A DNA stretch of 6,491 nt, taken from NCBI GenBank assembly GCA_947446935.1, contig CANFIV010000089.1, forward strand, positions 1 to 6,491. The letters run 5' to 3'. The notes beneath the pieces are model-generated. The model saw nothing but the letters and a program-made list of their open reading frames with translations, ran no database searches and had not been told where the DNA came from. This stretch comes from Sphingomonadaceae bacterium (lineage in GTDB: Bacteria; Pseudomonadota; Alphaproteobacteria; Sphingomonadales; Sphingomonadaceae). Below, piece after piece: positions 1 through 6,436 of this stretch. The stretch's first letter is position 1. The number at the start of each line of letters is the position of its first letter. Both the position numbers and the translations under genes were made by a program.

Positions 1-1008
1 CGATAGAATAAAGGATTCCAGCGAAAGCAGCCGGCTGGCTGAAAATATCCATCGCGCCGGCGGCGACGAACCCGCGCGGCAGGCGTGCAGATGTGTAGCC
101 AGCGCCATGATCATACCCAAGTGCCCACCGGAGACGAGCATTGCTCCGATGACGGTCCAGCTCTCACCGAAGGGCGATGTCTGGATGAAGCCCAGTCCGT
201 GGAGTGTCGCGATTGTCAGAATCAGCATCCCCATTCCCGCAATCAATGCGGCGGGGACGCCAAACGCCCAGGTGGGGCTCAGCATGAACAGGTAGCGCAA
301 ATGCCGCCAGCCATCGCGCCATGGGCGCAAATGCGGCGCGCGGTCGCGCAAGTCTGGCGAGAGAGTCGCGGCGACCTGATCGATCCGCATTTTGCGCAAG
401 CTGGCCTTGATCACCATTTCGCTGGCGAATTCCATGCCCGATCCTTGCAGGGCCAGCGCGTGAAACGCTTCCTGGCGGATTGCTCGAAGTCCGCAATGGG
501 CATCGTCAATACCGGTGCGAAAGAACAGGTTGAGCAGGCCCGTGAGCACCGGGTTGCCAATATAGCGGTTTTTCCATGGCATCGCGCCAGGTGCGATGCC
601 GCCTTTGAAACGCGACCCCATGCACAAGTCCGCACCATCGAGCAGCTTGCCGATCATCGCCACCGCATCGGTGAAATCGTAGCTGCCATCGCAGTCGCCC
701 ATCACCAGAAAGCGCCCATAGGCCGCATTGAATCCGCCGATAATCGCCGCGCCATAGCCTTTGCGGCTGACATTCACCACGCGCGCCCCGAGCGACGCAG
801 CCAAGGCCTGGCTACCATCGGTTGAGCCGTTGTCGGCGATCACCACTTCGCCGGTGAGGCCATGGGTCTGGTAAATTCGGTCGAGCGCTTCGAACGCATT
901 GGCCATGCAATGGCGCAGCGACTGTGCTTCGTTGAGGCACGGCATGACAATCGTCACATCGAGCGGCGCAACCTCCGCTTCAAACGCCTGTGCGGTTTGC
1001 AGTTCCAT
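1..1008 (-). CDS. Family 2 glycosyltransferase, dolichol-phosphate mannose/glucose synthase-like, membrane-anchored (C-terminus cut by window edge)
   Basis: The frame is open from ATG at 1008 to base 1 (336 codons, no stop), so the C-terminus lies outside the window. The start is the only ATG after an in-frame TAA at 1036-1038. The N-terminal half is a GT-A fold of the GT2 polyprenyl-phosphate sugar synthase group: VTIVMPCLNEAQSL near residues 18-31, IADNGSTDG at 57-65, KGYGAA near 83-88, the metal-binding MGDCDGSYDF at 103-112 (DxD is D105-C-D107), GSRFKGGIAPGAMP near 131-143, and DAHCGLRAI near 169-177. A basic stretch (HLRPWRDGWRHLR, near 226-238) leads into two likely membrane segments near 247-269 and 284-308, and a third may begin near 326. 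By family, such enzymes move a sugar from a nucleotide donor to polyprenyl phosphate at the inner membrane for envelope glycan or protein glycosylation. The sugar and lipid acceptor cannot be read from the sequence. Confidence 0.88.
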   Translation of the reverse strand, partial: MELQTAQAFEAEVAPLDVTIVMPCLNEAQSLRHCMANAFEALDRIYQTHGLTGEVVIADNGSTDGSQALAASLGARVVNVSRKGYGAAIIGGFNAAYGRFLVMGDCDGSYDFTDAVAMIGKLLDGADLCMGSRFKGGIAPGAMPWKNRYIGNPVLTGLLNLFFRTGIDDAHCGLRAIRQEAFHALALQGSGMEFASEMVIKASLRKMRIDQVAATLSPDLRDRAPHLRPWRDGWRHLRYLFMLSPTWAFGVPAALIAGMGMLILTIATLHGLGFIQTSPFGESWTVIGAMLVSGGHLGMIMALATHLHACRAGSSPPARWIFSASRLLSLESFILS

Positions 1009-1059
1009 AGCGCCCCCGAAAACCTCGCCAAAACCTTACTCGGGGGTAGGGCAAAATGG

Positions 1060-1074
1060 TTAGCAACCGGTTAA
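1060..1074 (-). promoter_or_regulatory. CtrA-like box upstream of the glycosyltransferase
   Basis: Read on the minus strand, the sequence is TTAA-CCGGTTG-CTAA followed by C. It differs by one base from the alphaproteobacterial CtrA consensus TTAA-N7-TTAA, with the correct 7-base spacing. It lies 52-66 bases before the glycosyltransferase ATG and overlaps the palindrome AACCGGTT (1065-1072). A single near-match is weak evidence, because AT-rich intergenic sequence can produce it by chance. Confidence 0.25.
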
Positions 1075-1083
1075 CACTTGGTG

Positions 1084-1142
1084 TCTGGTCTGTCCGGCCT
1101 GATGCGACTGGGCACATGGTTTTCAGTCGCAAGCTGACCAGA
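1084..1142. repeat. Nested inverted repeat (two-tier stem) in the glycosyltransferase leader
   Basis: The outer arms TCTGGTC (1084-1090) and GACCAGA (1136-1142) are perfectly complementary over 7 bases. Inside them, TGCGACTG (1103-1110) and CAGTCGCA (1124-1131) form a perfect 8-base stem with a 13-base loop. The two stems are coaxial in order, separated by 4 unpaired bases on one side and 12 on the other. In the minus-strand transcript this would be a structured 5' leader about 75-130 bases before the glycosyltransferase start. There is no T-tract after it on either strand, so it is not a classic terminator. It could be a leader RNA fold, an operator or coincidence. Confidence 0.5.
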
Positions 1143-1148
1143 TCTAAA

Positions 1149-1176
1149 ATTATGAATTGATTGAAGATTTACCCAA
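1149..1176 (-). promoter_or_regulatory. Candidate sigma70-type promoter for the glycosyltransferase
   Basis: On the minus strand TTGGGT (1176-1171) and CATAAT (1154-1149) are separated by 16 bases. The -10 matches TATAAT at five of six positions; the -35 matches TTGACA only at its first three. The region is locally AT-rich inside a GC-rich sequence. The predicted start near 1142 falls at the first base of the nested stem. The call is weak because alphaproteobacterial promoters are degenerate. Confidence 0.25.
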
Positions 1177-1214
1177 AATGGCAAGTTACGGCGGAGGCAT
1201 ATGGAGCTGTGCTT

Positions 1215-1235
1215 CACCGGTCCCGGCAACCGGTG
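1215..1235. repeat. Perfect inverted repeat CACCGGT-N7-ACCGGTG
   Basis: The arms are CACCGGT (1215-1221) and ACCGGTG (1229-1235) around the 7-base spacer CCCGGCA. Each arm contains the palindromic hexamer ACCGGT, whose centres are 13 bases apart. The T-run needed for an intrinsic terminator is absent on both strands. It could be a dimeric regulator site or a hairpin in the 3' region of the ggt-GNAT transcript; no regulator is identified. Confidence 0.45.
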
Positions 1236-1384
1236 CGGTTGGGGCATTACCTGTGGCTTATTCCGGTCAAGGCCGAGGAAAATCGGACTTCCGGCATGGT
1301 ATATCGGTGGCGGCGCGCGCAAACGCGATAGCGCGGCGCAATGCCTGCGGCGGCAGTCTCAGCAATGTCGGTTCCACCCGCTTT

Positions 1385-1936
1385 TCACCCCATTCCGGCC
1401 TTGAGCGCCTTGCCCATGCGGATCAGTGGCACGATCACTCCGTCGCGCGTGGATGCATTGACCGGTTCGATCTCGCTATAGCCGCAGGCCCGGTAGAGTT
1501 CCGCGCCGGCCAGCGTGGCCATCAGCTCGGTTTTGGCAAAGCATGCTGCGCGCGCGGCATCCTCGCAAAGTTCCATGATCAGTCTGCCGATACCGCGACG
1601 CGCGTGGTCCGGATCGACGTACATTGCGCGGATCTTGGCGGCATCGGTCCGCGGGTCGAGCGGCAGCGGTTCGCGCGGGATGATGCTCTGGTCCCCGCCG
1701 AACAGGGTGGCGCGCCAGCTCCAGCCCCCGCAGCCGACTATGCTCCCGGCGCGCTCAATCACGAAATAGGTCTGGTCCTTCAGCAACTGGGTATCGATGC
1801 CCATGACCTGATGGCTGGCCGCGACTTGTTCGGCGGTGAGAAAGCCCTTCTGCAATTGCTCGATCGCACGCGTCATCAGCGCATACAGCGCGGGTAGATC
1901 ATCCATCCGGGCAATGCGGTGGGTGAGCGTCGTCAA
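1385..1936 (-). CDS. GNAT-family N-acetyltransferase, substrate unknown
   Basis: The 183-residue product is a single GNAT domain. Beta 1 is HRIAR near residues 6-10. The acetyl-CoA motif A is IRAMYVDPDHARRGIGRL (102-119), with the pyrophosphate loop ARRGIG at 112-117. The C-terminal motif B region ELMATLAGAELYRACGYSEIE spans about 137-157. By family it moves acetyl from acetyl-CoA to an amine in the cytoplasm; the substrate cannot be inferred. The start is probably TTG at 1936: an in-frame TGA (the ggt stop) lies three codons upstream, and starting at the first ATG (1906, residue 11) would remove beta 1. No clear Shine-Dalgarno precedes the TTG. Only 9 bases separate it from the ggt stop, so translational coupling to ggt is likely. 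Confidence 0.85.
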   Translation of the reverse strand: MTTLTHRIARMDDLPALYALMTRAIEQLQKGFLTAEQVAASHQVMGIDTQLLKDQTYFVIERAGSIVGCGGWSWRATLFGGDQSIIPREPLPLDPRTDAAKIRAMYVDPDHARRGIGRLIMELCEDAARAACFAKTELMATLAGAELYRACGYSEIEPVNASTRDGVIVPLIRMGKALKAGMG

Positions 1937-1945
1937 GCTGGTCGC

Positions 1946-3667
1946 TCAGTATCCGGCAACGGTGCCCACCGGAAGTCGGGGATCGATGGCACCGTAAAGC
2001 TGCGCCTTGCCGAGCGGGGGTTTGCCGAGCGCGGGGCCGCCAACGAGGATCGCGGCGATCTGGTTGTGGAAGCCCATGGGTTCCAGCGTGTGTCCCCGGG
2101 CTGCGAGCGCCGCCATAGTATCGGCACTGAGCGCGTTGGTTTCGTAGTAGAGCGCATCCGGCATCCACTGCGCGTGGATGCGCGGGGCATCCGTGGCCTC
2201 GGTTACGGTCATGCCGTGGTCGATCACGTTGAGCATGACCTGCAGCACGCCGGTCGGGATATGGCTGCCTCCGGGCGTTCCGAGAACCATGGCCAGCTTG
2301 CCATCCTTCGTCACGATCGTCGGCGTCATGGAGGAGAGCGGACGTTTGCCCGGCGCAATCGCGTTGTTCACGCCTTCGACGAGGCCATACATGTTGGGCG
2401 CGCCCGGCTTGGACGAGAAATCGTCCATCTCGTCGTTGAGCAGGATGCCGGTGCCCGCCGCAGTGACCCGCGCCCCGAACCAGTCGTTGAGCGTGTATGT
2501 CAGCGAAACGGCATTGCCCGCCGCATCGACAATGGAAAAGTGCGTCGTGCTCGTGCCTTCGTGGCCCGCGCCTGGCATGCCGAGCGAAACCGAGGGCGTC
2601 GCCTTGTCCGCGGCGATCCCGGCGCGCAGTTGCGCGGCATAATCCGCCGAGATGAACTTTGCCGCGTCGGTCTTCACGAAGCCCGGGTCACCGAGGTTGA
2701 CGTTGCGATCGTGGTAGGCGCGGCGCAGCGCTTCGGTCAGATAGTGGACGCCTTGCGCCGAATGCCAGCCAAGCGCGCCCATCGGATAGGCCGAAAGGAT
2801 GTTGAGTGTCTCGCAGACCACGACCCCGCCCGAACTGGGCAGCGGCGCGGAAATCACGTGATAGCCACGGTAGTCGCATTCGGTCGGGGTCCGTTCGACG
2901 GGCTTGTAACCGGCGAAATCGGCCATGGTCAGGATGCCGCCATGGGCCTTGCTCGCCGCAACGATCTTCTGCGCGGCCTCGCCCTTGTAGAACGCGTCCG
3001 CGCCGGTATCGGCGATCTGCTGGAGCATGCGGCCAAGGTCGGCCTGCACCAGCCGGTCGCCCTTCTCCCAGGGCTTGCCCTGATGGAGGAACACGGCGGC
3101 GCTCGGCGCATCCTTGGCAAAGTCCTCCGCGCCTTCTGCAAGGAACGTGGCATCGCCCTGATCCATCTCGAAGCCATCGCGTGCGAGGTGGATGGCAGCG
3201 GCCATAAGTTCGGCGCGAGGGCGGGTGCCGAACTTTTCGCGTGCCAGTTCGAGCCCCGCCACGGTGCCGGGAATGCCGACCGCCTTGTAGCCGCGCGTCG
3301 AAAGCTCGGGAATCACTTTGCCGGTCTTGTCGAGATACATCGTGGCGGTGGCGGCCGCTGGTGCGGTCTCGCGGAAGTCGAGGAAGGTCTGGCGGCCGTC
3401 GGTAAGGCGGATGGTCATGAAGCCGCCGCCGCCGATATTGCCAGCCTCGGGAAACGTCACGGCCAGTGCATAGGCCACGGCGATGGCGGCATCGACGGCG
3501 TTGCCGCCCTTCTGCAGCACCTCCACTCCGGCCTCGCTGGCGAGCCGGTGCGAGGAGACGACCATGCCGTGCTCCGCGCCCATGGGCACGGGGGATGCTG
3601 CCTGGACGCTGCCGACCGTGAGCGAGAGTGCCGCCAGCGCGGAGAATGCCGTTTTGCCGAATGCCAT
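1946..3667 (-). CDS. ggt: Gamma-glutamyltransferase (glutathione hydrolase), periplasmic
   Basis: This is a complete 573-residue GGT; the E. coli enzyme has 580. Residues 1-23 form a Sec signal peptide with a likely cut at VQA/AS. The precursor should cleave itself before Thr374 in TSTTHFSIVD, matching E. coli Thr391, giving a large subunit (about 24-373) and a small one (374-573). By alignment from memory to E. coli, Arg99 (DFRETAP) matches Arg114, Thr392 and Asn394 (YTLN) match Thr409 and Asn411, Asp416 (EMDDFS) matches Asp433, Ser445-Ser446 (KRPLSSM) match Ser462-463, and Gly466-Gly467 (TPGGS) match Gly483-484. The lid-loop segment PGAPNMYGLV with Tyr427 is present. GGT hydrolyses or transfers the gamma-glutamyl group of glutathione and related compounds. 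AAGGG at 3675-3679, 7 bases before the ATG, is a usable ribosome site. The GNAT gene follows after 9 bases. Confidence 0.96.
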   Translation of the reverse strand: MAFGKTAFSALAALSLTVGSVQAASPVPMGAEHGMVVSSHRLASEAGVEVLQKGGNAVDAAIAVAYALAVTFPEAGNIGGGGFMTIRLTDGRQTFLDFRETAPAAATATMYLDKTGKVIPELSTRGYKAVGIPGTVAGLELAREKFGTRPRAELMAAAIHLARDGFEMDQGDATFLAEGAEDFAKDAPSAAVFLHQGKPWEKGDRLVQADLGRMLQQIADTGADAFYKGEAAQKIVAASKAHGGILTMADFAGYKPVERTPTECDYRGYHVISAPLPSSGGVVVCETLNILSAYPMGALGWHSAQGVHYLTEALRRAYHDRNVNLGDPGFVKTDAAKFISADYAAQLRAGIAADKATPSVSLGMPGAGHEGTSTTHFSIVDAAGNAVSLTYTLNDWFGARVTAAGTGILLNDEMDDFSSKPGAPNMYGLVEGVNNAIAPGKRPLSSMTPTIVTKDGKLAMVLGTPGGSHIPTGVLQVMLNVIDHGMTVTEATDAPRIHAQWMPDALYYETNALSADTMAALAARGHTLEPMGFHNQIAAILVGGPALGKPPLGKAQLYGAIDPRLPVGTVAGY

Positions 3668-3687
3668 GCCTGTGCCCTTTTGGATTC

Positions 3688-3704
3688 CTCTGCCGCTACC
3701 AGAG
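3688..3704. repeat. Small hairpin in the ggt leader
   Basis: CTCTG (3688-3692) and CAGAG (3700-3704) are complementary around a 7-base loop. It sits between the T-tract of the receptor terminator and the ggt ribosome site (3675-3679). A 5-base stem is marginal and could be chance; it would only matter for transcripts that read through the terminator or start within it. Confidence 0.25.
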
Positions 3705-3705
3705 C

Positions 3706-3745
3706 AAAATAAAAAGGGGCGGGGAAGCCGAAACCTCCCCGCCCC
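3706..3745 (-). terminator. Rho-independent terminator of the TonB-dependent receptor gene
   Basis: GGGGCGGGGA (3716-3725) and TCCCCGCCCC (3736-3745) form a perfect 10-base GC-rich stem with a 10-base loop, possibly tightened by extra pairs. On the minus strand the stem is followed directly by TTTTTATTTT (3715-3706). It begins 21 bases after the receptor stop codon. Orientation and T-tail match termination of minus-strand transcription. It ends only about 40 bases before the ggt start. Confidence 0.9.
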
Positions 3746-3766
3746 CGCAGTTCTCAGATTGCGATC

Positions 3767-6424
3767 TTAGTACTTCACGCGAACCTTGACGTACCACAGG
3801 CCGCCGTTGAAGCCGAACGGTCCGCCGTTGCGCGGATAGAGCTGGCCGTCGCCGGTGCTGTTGGTCAGCGTGTAGATCGGGTTCGAGGTCGAAGCCTTGA
3901 TCCGGTCAGGCTTGGCGCTGAACAGGTTGTTGGCGCCAACGGTCAACGTGTAGTTGTCCATGATCGTGTAGCTCACATCGAGGTCCGAGGTGAACTTCGA
4001 ACCGAACAGCTGACCCGGATAGTCGGTGTCGGAACGCCAGCTGCCGTAGAAGTGCTCGGCCGCGTTGATCGAGAGCGGGCCCATCGTCCAGTTGGCCTGG
4101 AGGTTGAGGCGGTGCTTCGGTGCGAGGTTCTCGGCGTCGATGATCTGCGAGGCGCCGATTGCCGCCGGATCAGACTTCGTCACCTTGTTCTGGTTGTAGT
4201 TGTAAGCCAGCGTCAGGTTCAGCTTGCCGCTCGCGAGATCGGTCCGGTAGCTGCCGACCACGTCGATGCCGCGGGTGCGGGTGTCGAGCGAGTTGGTGAA
4301 GTACTGGACGTTGCCGCCATTCCCCACCGAGGCGAGCTCGGCCAGATTGGCGATGTCTGCGGCAGTGACGACGAACGACTTCGAGATGAAGATGCGGTCC
4401 TTCACCTTGATCTGGTAGGCGTCCACGGTCAGCGTCAGCGCCGGGTTCGGCTGGAACACGAAGCCGAGACCGAAGTTGGTCGAGGTTTCCGGCTTCAGCG
4501 CCTTGCTGCCGAAGTACTGTGCCACAGCACTGGTCACCGGGAAGGTGCCGACCTGCACCGACTGGCCAGCGAGGAAGTTGGTGGTCAGCACCTGGGCGTT
4601 GTTCTGGCCCGGGGTCGGCGCGTGATAACCGGTGCCCACGGTGCCGCGCAGCGCGAACTCGTCGGTCACGTGGTAGATCGCGTTGAACTTGCCCACGAAC
4701 TTGCCGCCGAACGAATCGTAGTGCTCATAACGGCCGGCTGCACCGACTGTCAGCTGCTTGGTCACGTCCGTTTCGGCACCCAGATAGAAGCCGTAGCTCT
4801 TCTGCTTGTTCGTGCCGGCGTACGTCGGCGCGGTGCCGCCGTAACCGCTGGCTGCCGGGTCATACGACGCGGTCTGCTCGCCGGTAGGCGTGAACACGCC
4901 CGGGGTGGTTTCGGTGTAGAGGTCGTGCGCGATCGCGTAGGGGCCCGCACCGTAGGACTGGAAGTCGCCCTGGGTCGCGGTGTAGCTTTCACGGCGGAAC
5001 TCGGCACCGCCCGACAGCGTGATCGGGCTGGCGAGACCGGCATTGACCTCATAGGTCACGTCGAGGTTGGCGTCGAATTCCTTCTGGATCAACTTGCCGA
5101 ACTCGAAGCTGGTCTGCGAGGCCGCGCCGAACGAGGGGCTGATCGAGTTGTACATCGACAGGTCGAGCGAGTTGCGGCTGAGCGAGGCCGAGAGGTCGTA
5201 GCCGAAGCTGCCCGACTTGCCCTTGTAGCCCAGCGTACCATAGACTTGGTCGGTCTTGCCGACGAAAATCGGGGTGAAGCCGCCCGGATAGAGCGAGGTC
5301 AGGTTGAAGACGTTGCCGTCCTTGACATAGCCGCCTGCGGGGCAGGTCACGTTTCCGGCCGGGCACTGGGTCTTGTAGTAAGGCGCCTGGAAGAAGCTGC
5401 GGCCACCGATCGTACCAGTCTTCAGCGTGCCGGTGCCGTCGTCATACTCGAAGCTGCTCGAGCCCTGATACGAGGAACGGAAGTTGAAGCTCTGCTCGGC
5501 CTTGCTGTGCGCAAGGTTGCCGAACACGTAGAGCTTGCTGTCGTCGGTCACTTCAAAGGCAGCGTTCAGAACCGCCTTGTAGCCCTTGCTCGGCGAGTTG
5601 CCCCAGATCTGCGCAGGCAGCGGATAGAACGGCAGCTTGTCGGCGAGCGAGGGGTTTTCCGCCGCAAAGCGTGCTGCGATCGGACGGGTCACGCCGCGGC
5701 TGGTGCGGCCGTCGTCGTCGTATTCACCCGAGAGGTTGATGAAGCCGCGATCGAACTTGTGGCCGATGTTGCCCGCGATCTGATAGCTCTTGCCATCACC
5801 ATGGGTGTAATACTGGCCGTAGCGACCGACGAGCTCGATCTTGCCGTCATCGCGCAAGCCGTAGTTCAGCACGCCGGCAATGGCGTCCGAACCATACTGC
5901 GCGGTTGCGCCGTCGCGGAGAACTTCAAGGTTCTTGATCGCGATCGAGGGAATGGCCGAAATGTCGGCACCCTGCGAACCGAAGGACAGGCCGGTATCAC
6001 CACCGTTGTAGACCTGCACGAGCGCCGAGCGGTTGTAGCGCTTGCCATTCAGCATCACGAGCACCTGGTCGGCCGGAAGGCCGCGCAGCGAAGGCGCACG
6101 CACGAAGGTCGAAGCGTCAGAGATCGAGTTCTGGCCGACGAAGAACGAGGGAATGATGTTCTTGACGGTGTCGAGCATGTTGGCCGACGGCTGCGAGGTG
6201 AGGTCCGCAGCGCTCACGACGTCGATCGGCGAGGCGGAGTCTGCGACCGTACGGTCGGTCCGGCGCGTACCGATGACGACGATGCTTTCGGCTGCTGCGG
6301 CTTCGTCAGCCGTAGCTGCCGTGGCCTGCTGCGCAACCGCGATGTCTGGCGCGATGAAGGTGGTGAATGCTGCTGCCGATGCCAGCAAGGCACCGCGCAC
6401 GGCATGGTTTGAAAGTGTTCTCAT
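3767..6424 (-). CDS. TonB-dependent outer-membrane receptor, substrate unknown
   Basis: The 885-residue protein is a complete TonB-dependent receptor. Residues 1-31 form a signal peptide (likely cut AVA/QQ), followed by an Ala-rich linker and a TonB box-like IVVIGTR at 48-54. The plug domain (about 60-190) shows PIDVVSAADL, NMLDTVKNIIPSF, the APSLRGLPADQVLVMLNGKR stretch, then IKNLEVLRDGATAQYGSDAIAGVLNYGLRD. The rest is a 22-strand-type barrel with alternating aromatic strands, HAPTPGQ near 601-607, and an aromatic C-terminus (VRVKY), as outer-membrane insertion favours. A Cys pair (354 and 361, CPAGNVTC) probably lies in an extracellular loop. Such receptors use TonB-ExbBD energy to import siderophores, cobalamin, sugars or other compounds; the ligand cannot be named here. 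Where most homologues end the plug with an IN-type motif, this one has NYGLRD. GGGAG at 6432-6436, 7 bases before ATG, supports the start. ggt lies downstream beyond a terminator. Confidence 0.95.
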   Translation of the reverse strand: MRTLSNHAVRGALLASAAAFTTFIAPDIAVAQQATAATADEAAAAESIVVIGTRRTDRTVADSASPIDVVSAADLTSQPSANMLDTVKNIIPSFFVGQNSISDASTFVRAPSLRGLPADQVLVMLNGKRYNRSALVQVYNGGDTGLSFGSQGADISAIPSIAIKNLEVLRDGATAQYGSDAIAGVLNYGLRDDGKIELVGRYGQYYTHGDGKSYQIAGNIGHKFDRGFINLSGEYDDDGRTSRGVTRPIAARFAAENPSLADKLPFYPLPAQIWGNSPSKGYKAVLNAAFEVTDDSKLYVFGNLAHSKAEQSFNFRSSYQGSSSFEYDDGTGTLKTGTIGGRSFFQAPYYKTQCPAGNVTCPAGGYVKDGNVFNLTSLYPGGFTPIFVGKTDQVYGTLGYKGKSGSFGYDLSASLSRNSLDLSMYNSISPSFGAASQTSFEFGKLIQKEFDANLDVTYEVNAGLASPITLSGGAEFRRESYTATQGDFQSYGAGPYAIAHDLYTETTPGVFTPTGEQTASYDPAASGYGGTAPTYAGTNKQKSYGFYLGAETDVTKQLTVGAAGRYEHYDSFGGKFVGKFNAIYHVTDEFALRGTVGTGYHAPTPGQNNAQVLTTNFLAGQSVQVGTFPVTSAVAQYFGSKALKPETSTNFGLGFVFQPNPALTLTVDAYQIKVKDRIFISKSFVVTAADIANLAELASVGNGGNVQYFTNSLDTRTRGIDVVGSYRTDLASGKLNLTLAYNYNQNKVTKSDPAAIGASQIIDAENLAPKHRLNLQANWTMGPLSINAAEHFYGSWRSDTDYPGQLFGSKFTSDLDVSYTIMDNYTLTVGANNLFSAKPDRIKASTSNPIYTLTNSTGDGQLYPRNGGPFGFNGGLWYVKVRVKY

Positions 6425-6431
6425 ATTTCTT

Positions 6432-6436
6432 CTCCC
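6432..6436 (-). promoter_or_regulatory. Ribosome binding site of the TonB-dependent receptor
   Basis: GGGAG on the minus strand lies 7 bases before the ATG at 6424 and fixes that start. It is the strongest ribosome site in the window. The remaining upstream sequence to 6491 has an AT-rich patch (TAATATTT on the minus strand, around 6478-6485) that might be a -10 element, but any -35 would fall outside the window, so no promoter is called. Confidence 0.75.

Larger units (their letters stand above)
1009..1384. other. 376-base intergenic gap with no convincing gene
   Basis: This gap separates the GNAT stop from the glycosyltransferase start. Small open frames exist on both strands, but none has recognisable protein character. 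The region is AT-richer around 1140-1180 than the flanking genes, which fits a promoter. It contains a nested inverted repeat (1084-1142), a CACCGGT inverted repeat (1215-1235), an AACCGGTT palindrome (1065-1072) and a CtrA-like box (1060-1074). I see no T-tailed hairpin after the GNAT stop, so how the ggt-GNAT transcript ends is unclear. GC-rich self-complementary sequence near 1312-1336 lacks a T-run. Confidence 0.6.

Noticed and set aside
85..825. A 246-codon plus-strand frame in the glycosyltransferase region
   Set aside because: The minus strand here carries the intact GT2 motifs through to base 1, so the plus-strand frame is a shadow.
1071..1322. An 83-codon minus-strand frame in the intergenic gap
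   Set aside because: It needs a TTG start, has no recognisable sequence character and no supporting ribosome site; it also spans the inverted repeats.
1312..1336. GC-rich self-complementary sequence after the GNAT stop as a terminator
   Set aside because: Stems are short (about 5 bases) and no T-run follows on the minus strand, so an intrinsic terminator is not supported.
1201..1404. A 67-codon plus-strand frame preceded by GGAGG in the intergenic gap
   Set aside because: The GGAGG is only 3 bases from the ATG, too close for a good ribosome site. The protein looks random and the end overlaps the GNAT gene antisense.
1919..3712. A 597-codon open frame on the plus strand opposite ggt
   Set aside because: It has low-complexity, Arg/Gly/Ala/His-rich translation without a domain and lies fully antisense to an intact gamma-glutamyltransferase; it is a shadow frame.
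4052..6412. A 786-codon open frame on the plus strand opposite the TonB-dependent receptor
   Set aside because: Its translation is rich in Arg, Val, Ala and Glu with no recognisable domain, while the opposite strand encodes a clear receptor with signal peptide, plug and barrel. Long antisense frames are common opposite high-GC genes because their codon bias removes stops.
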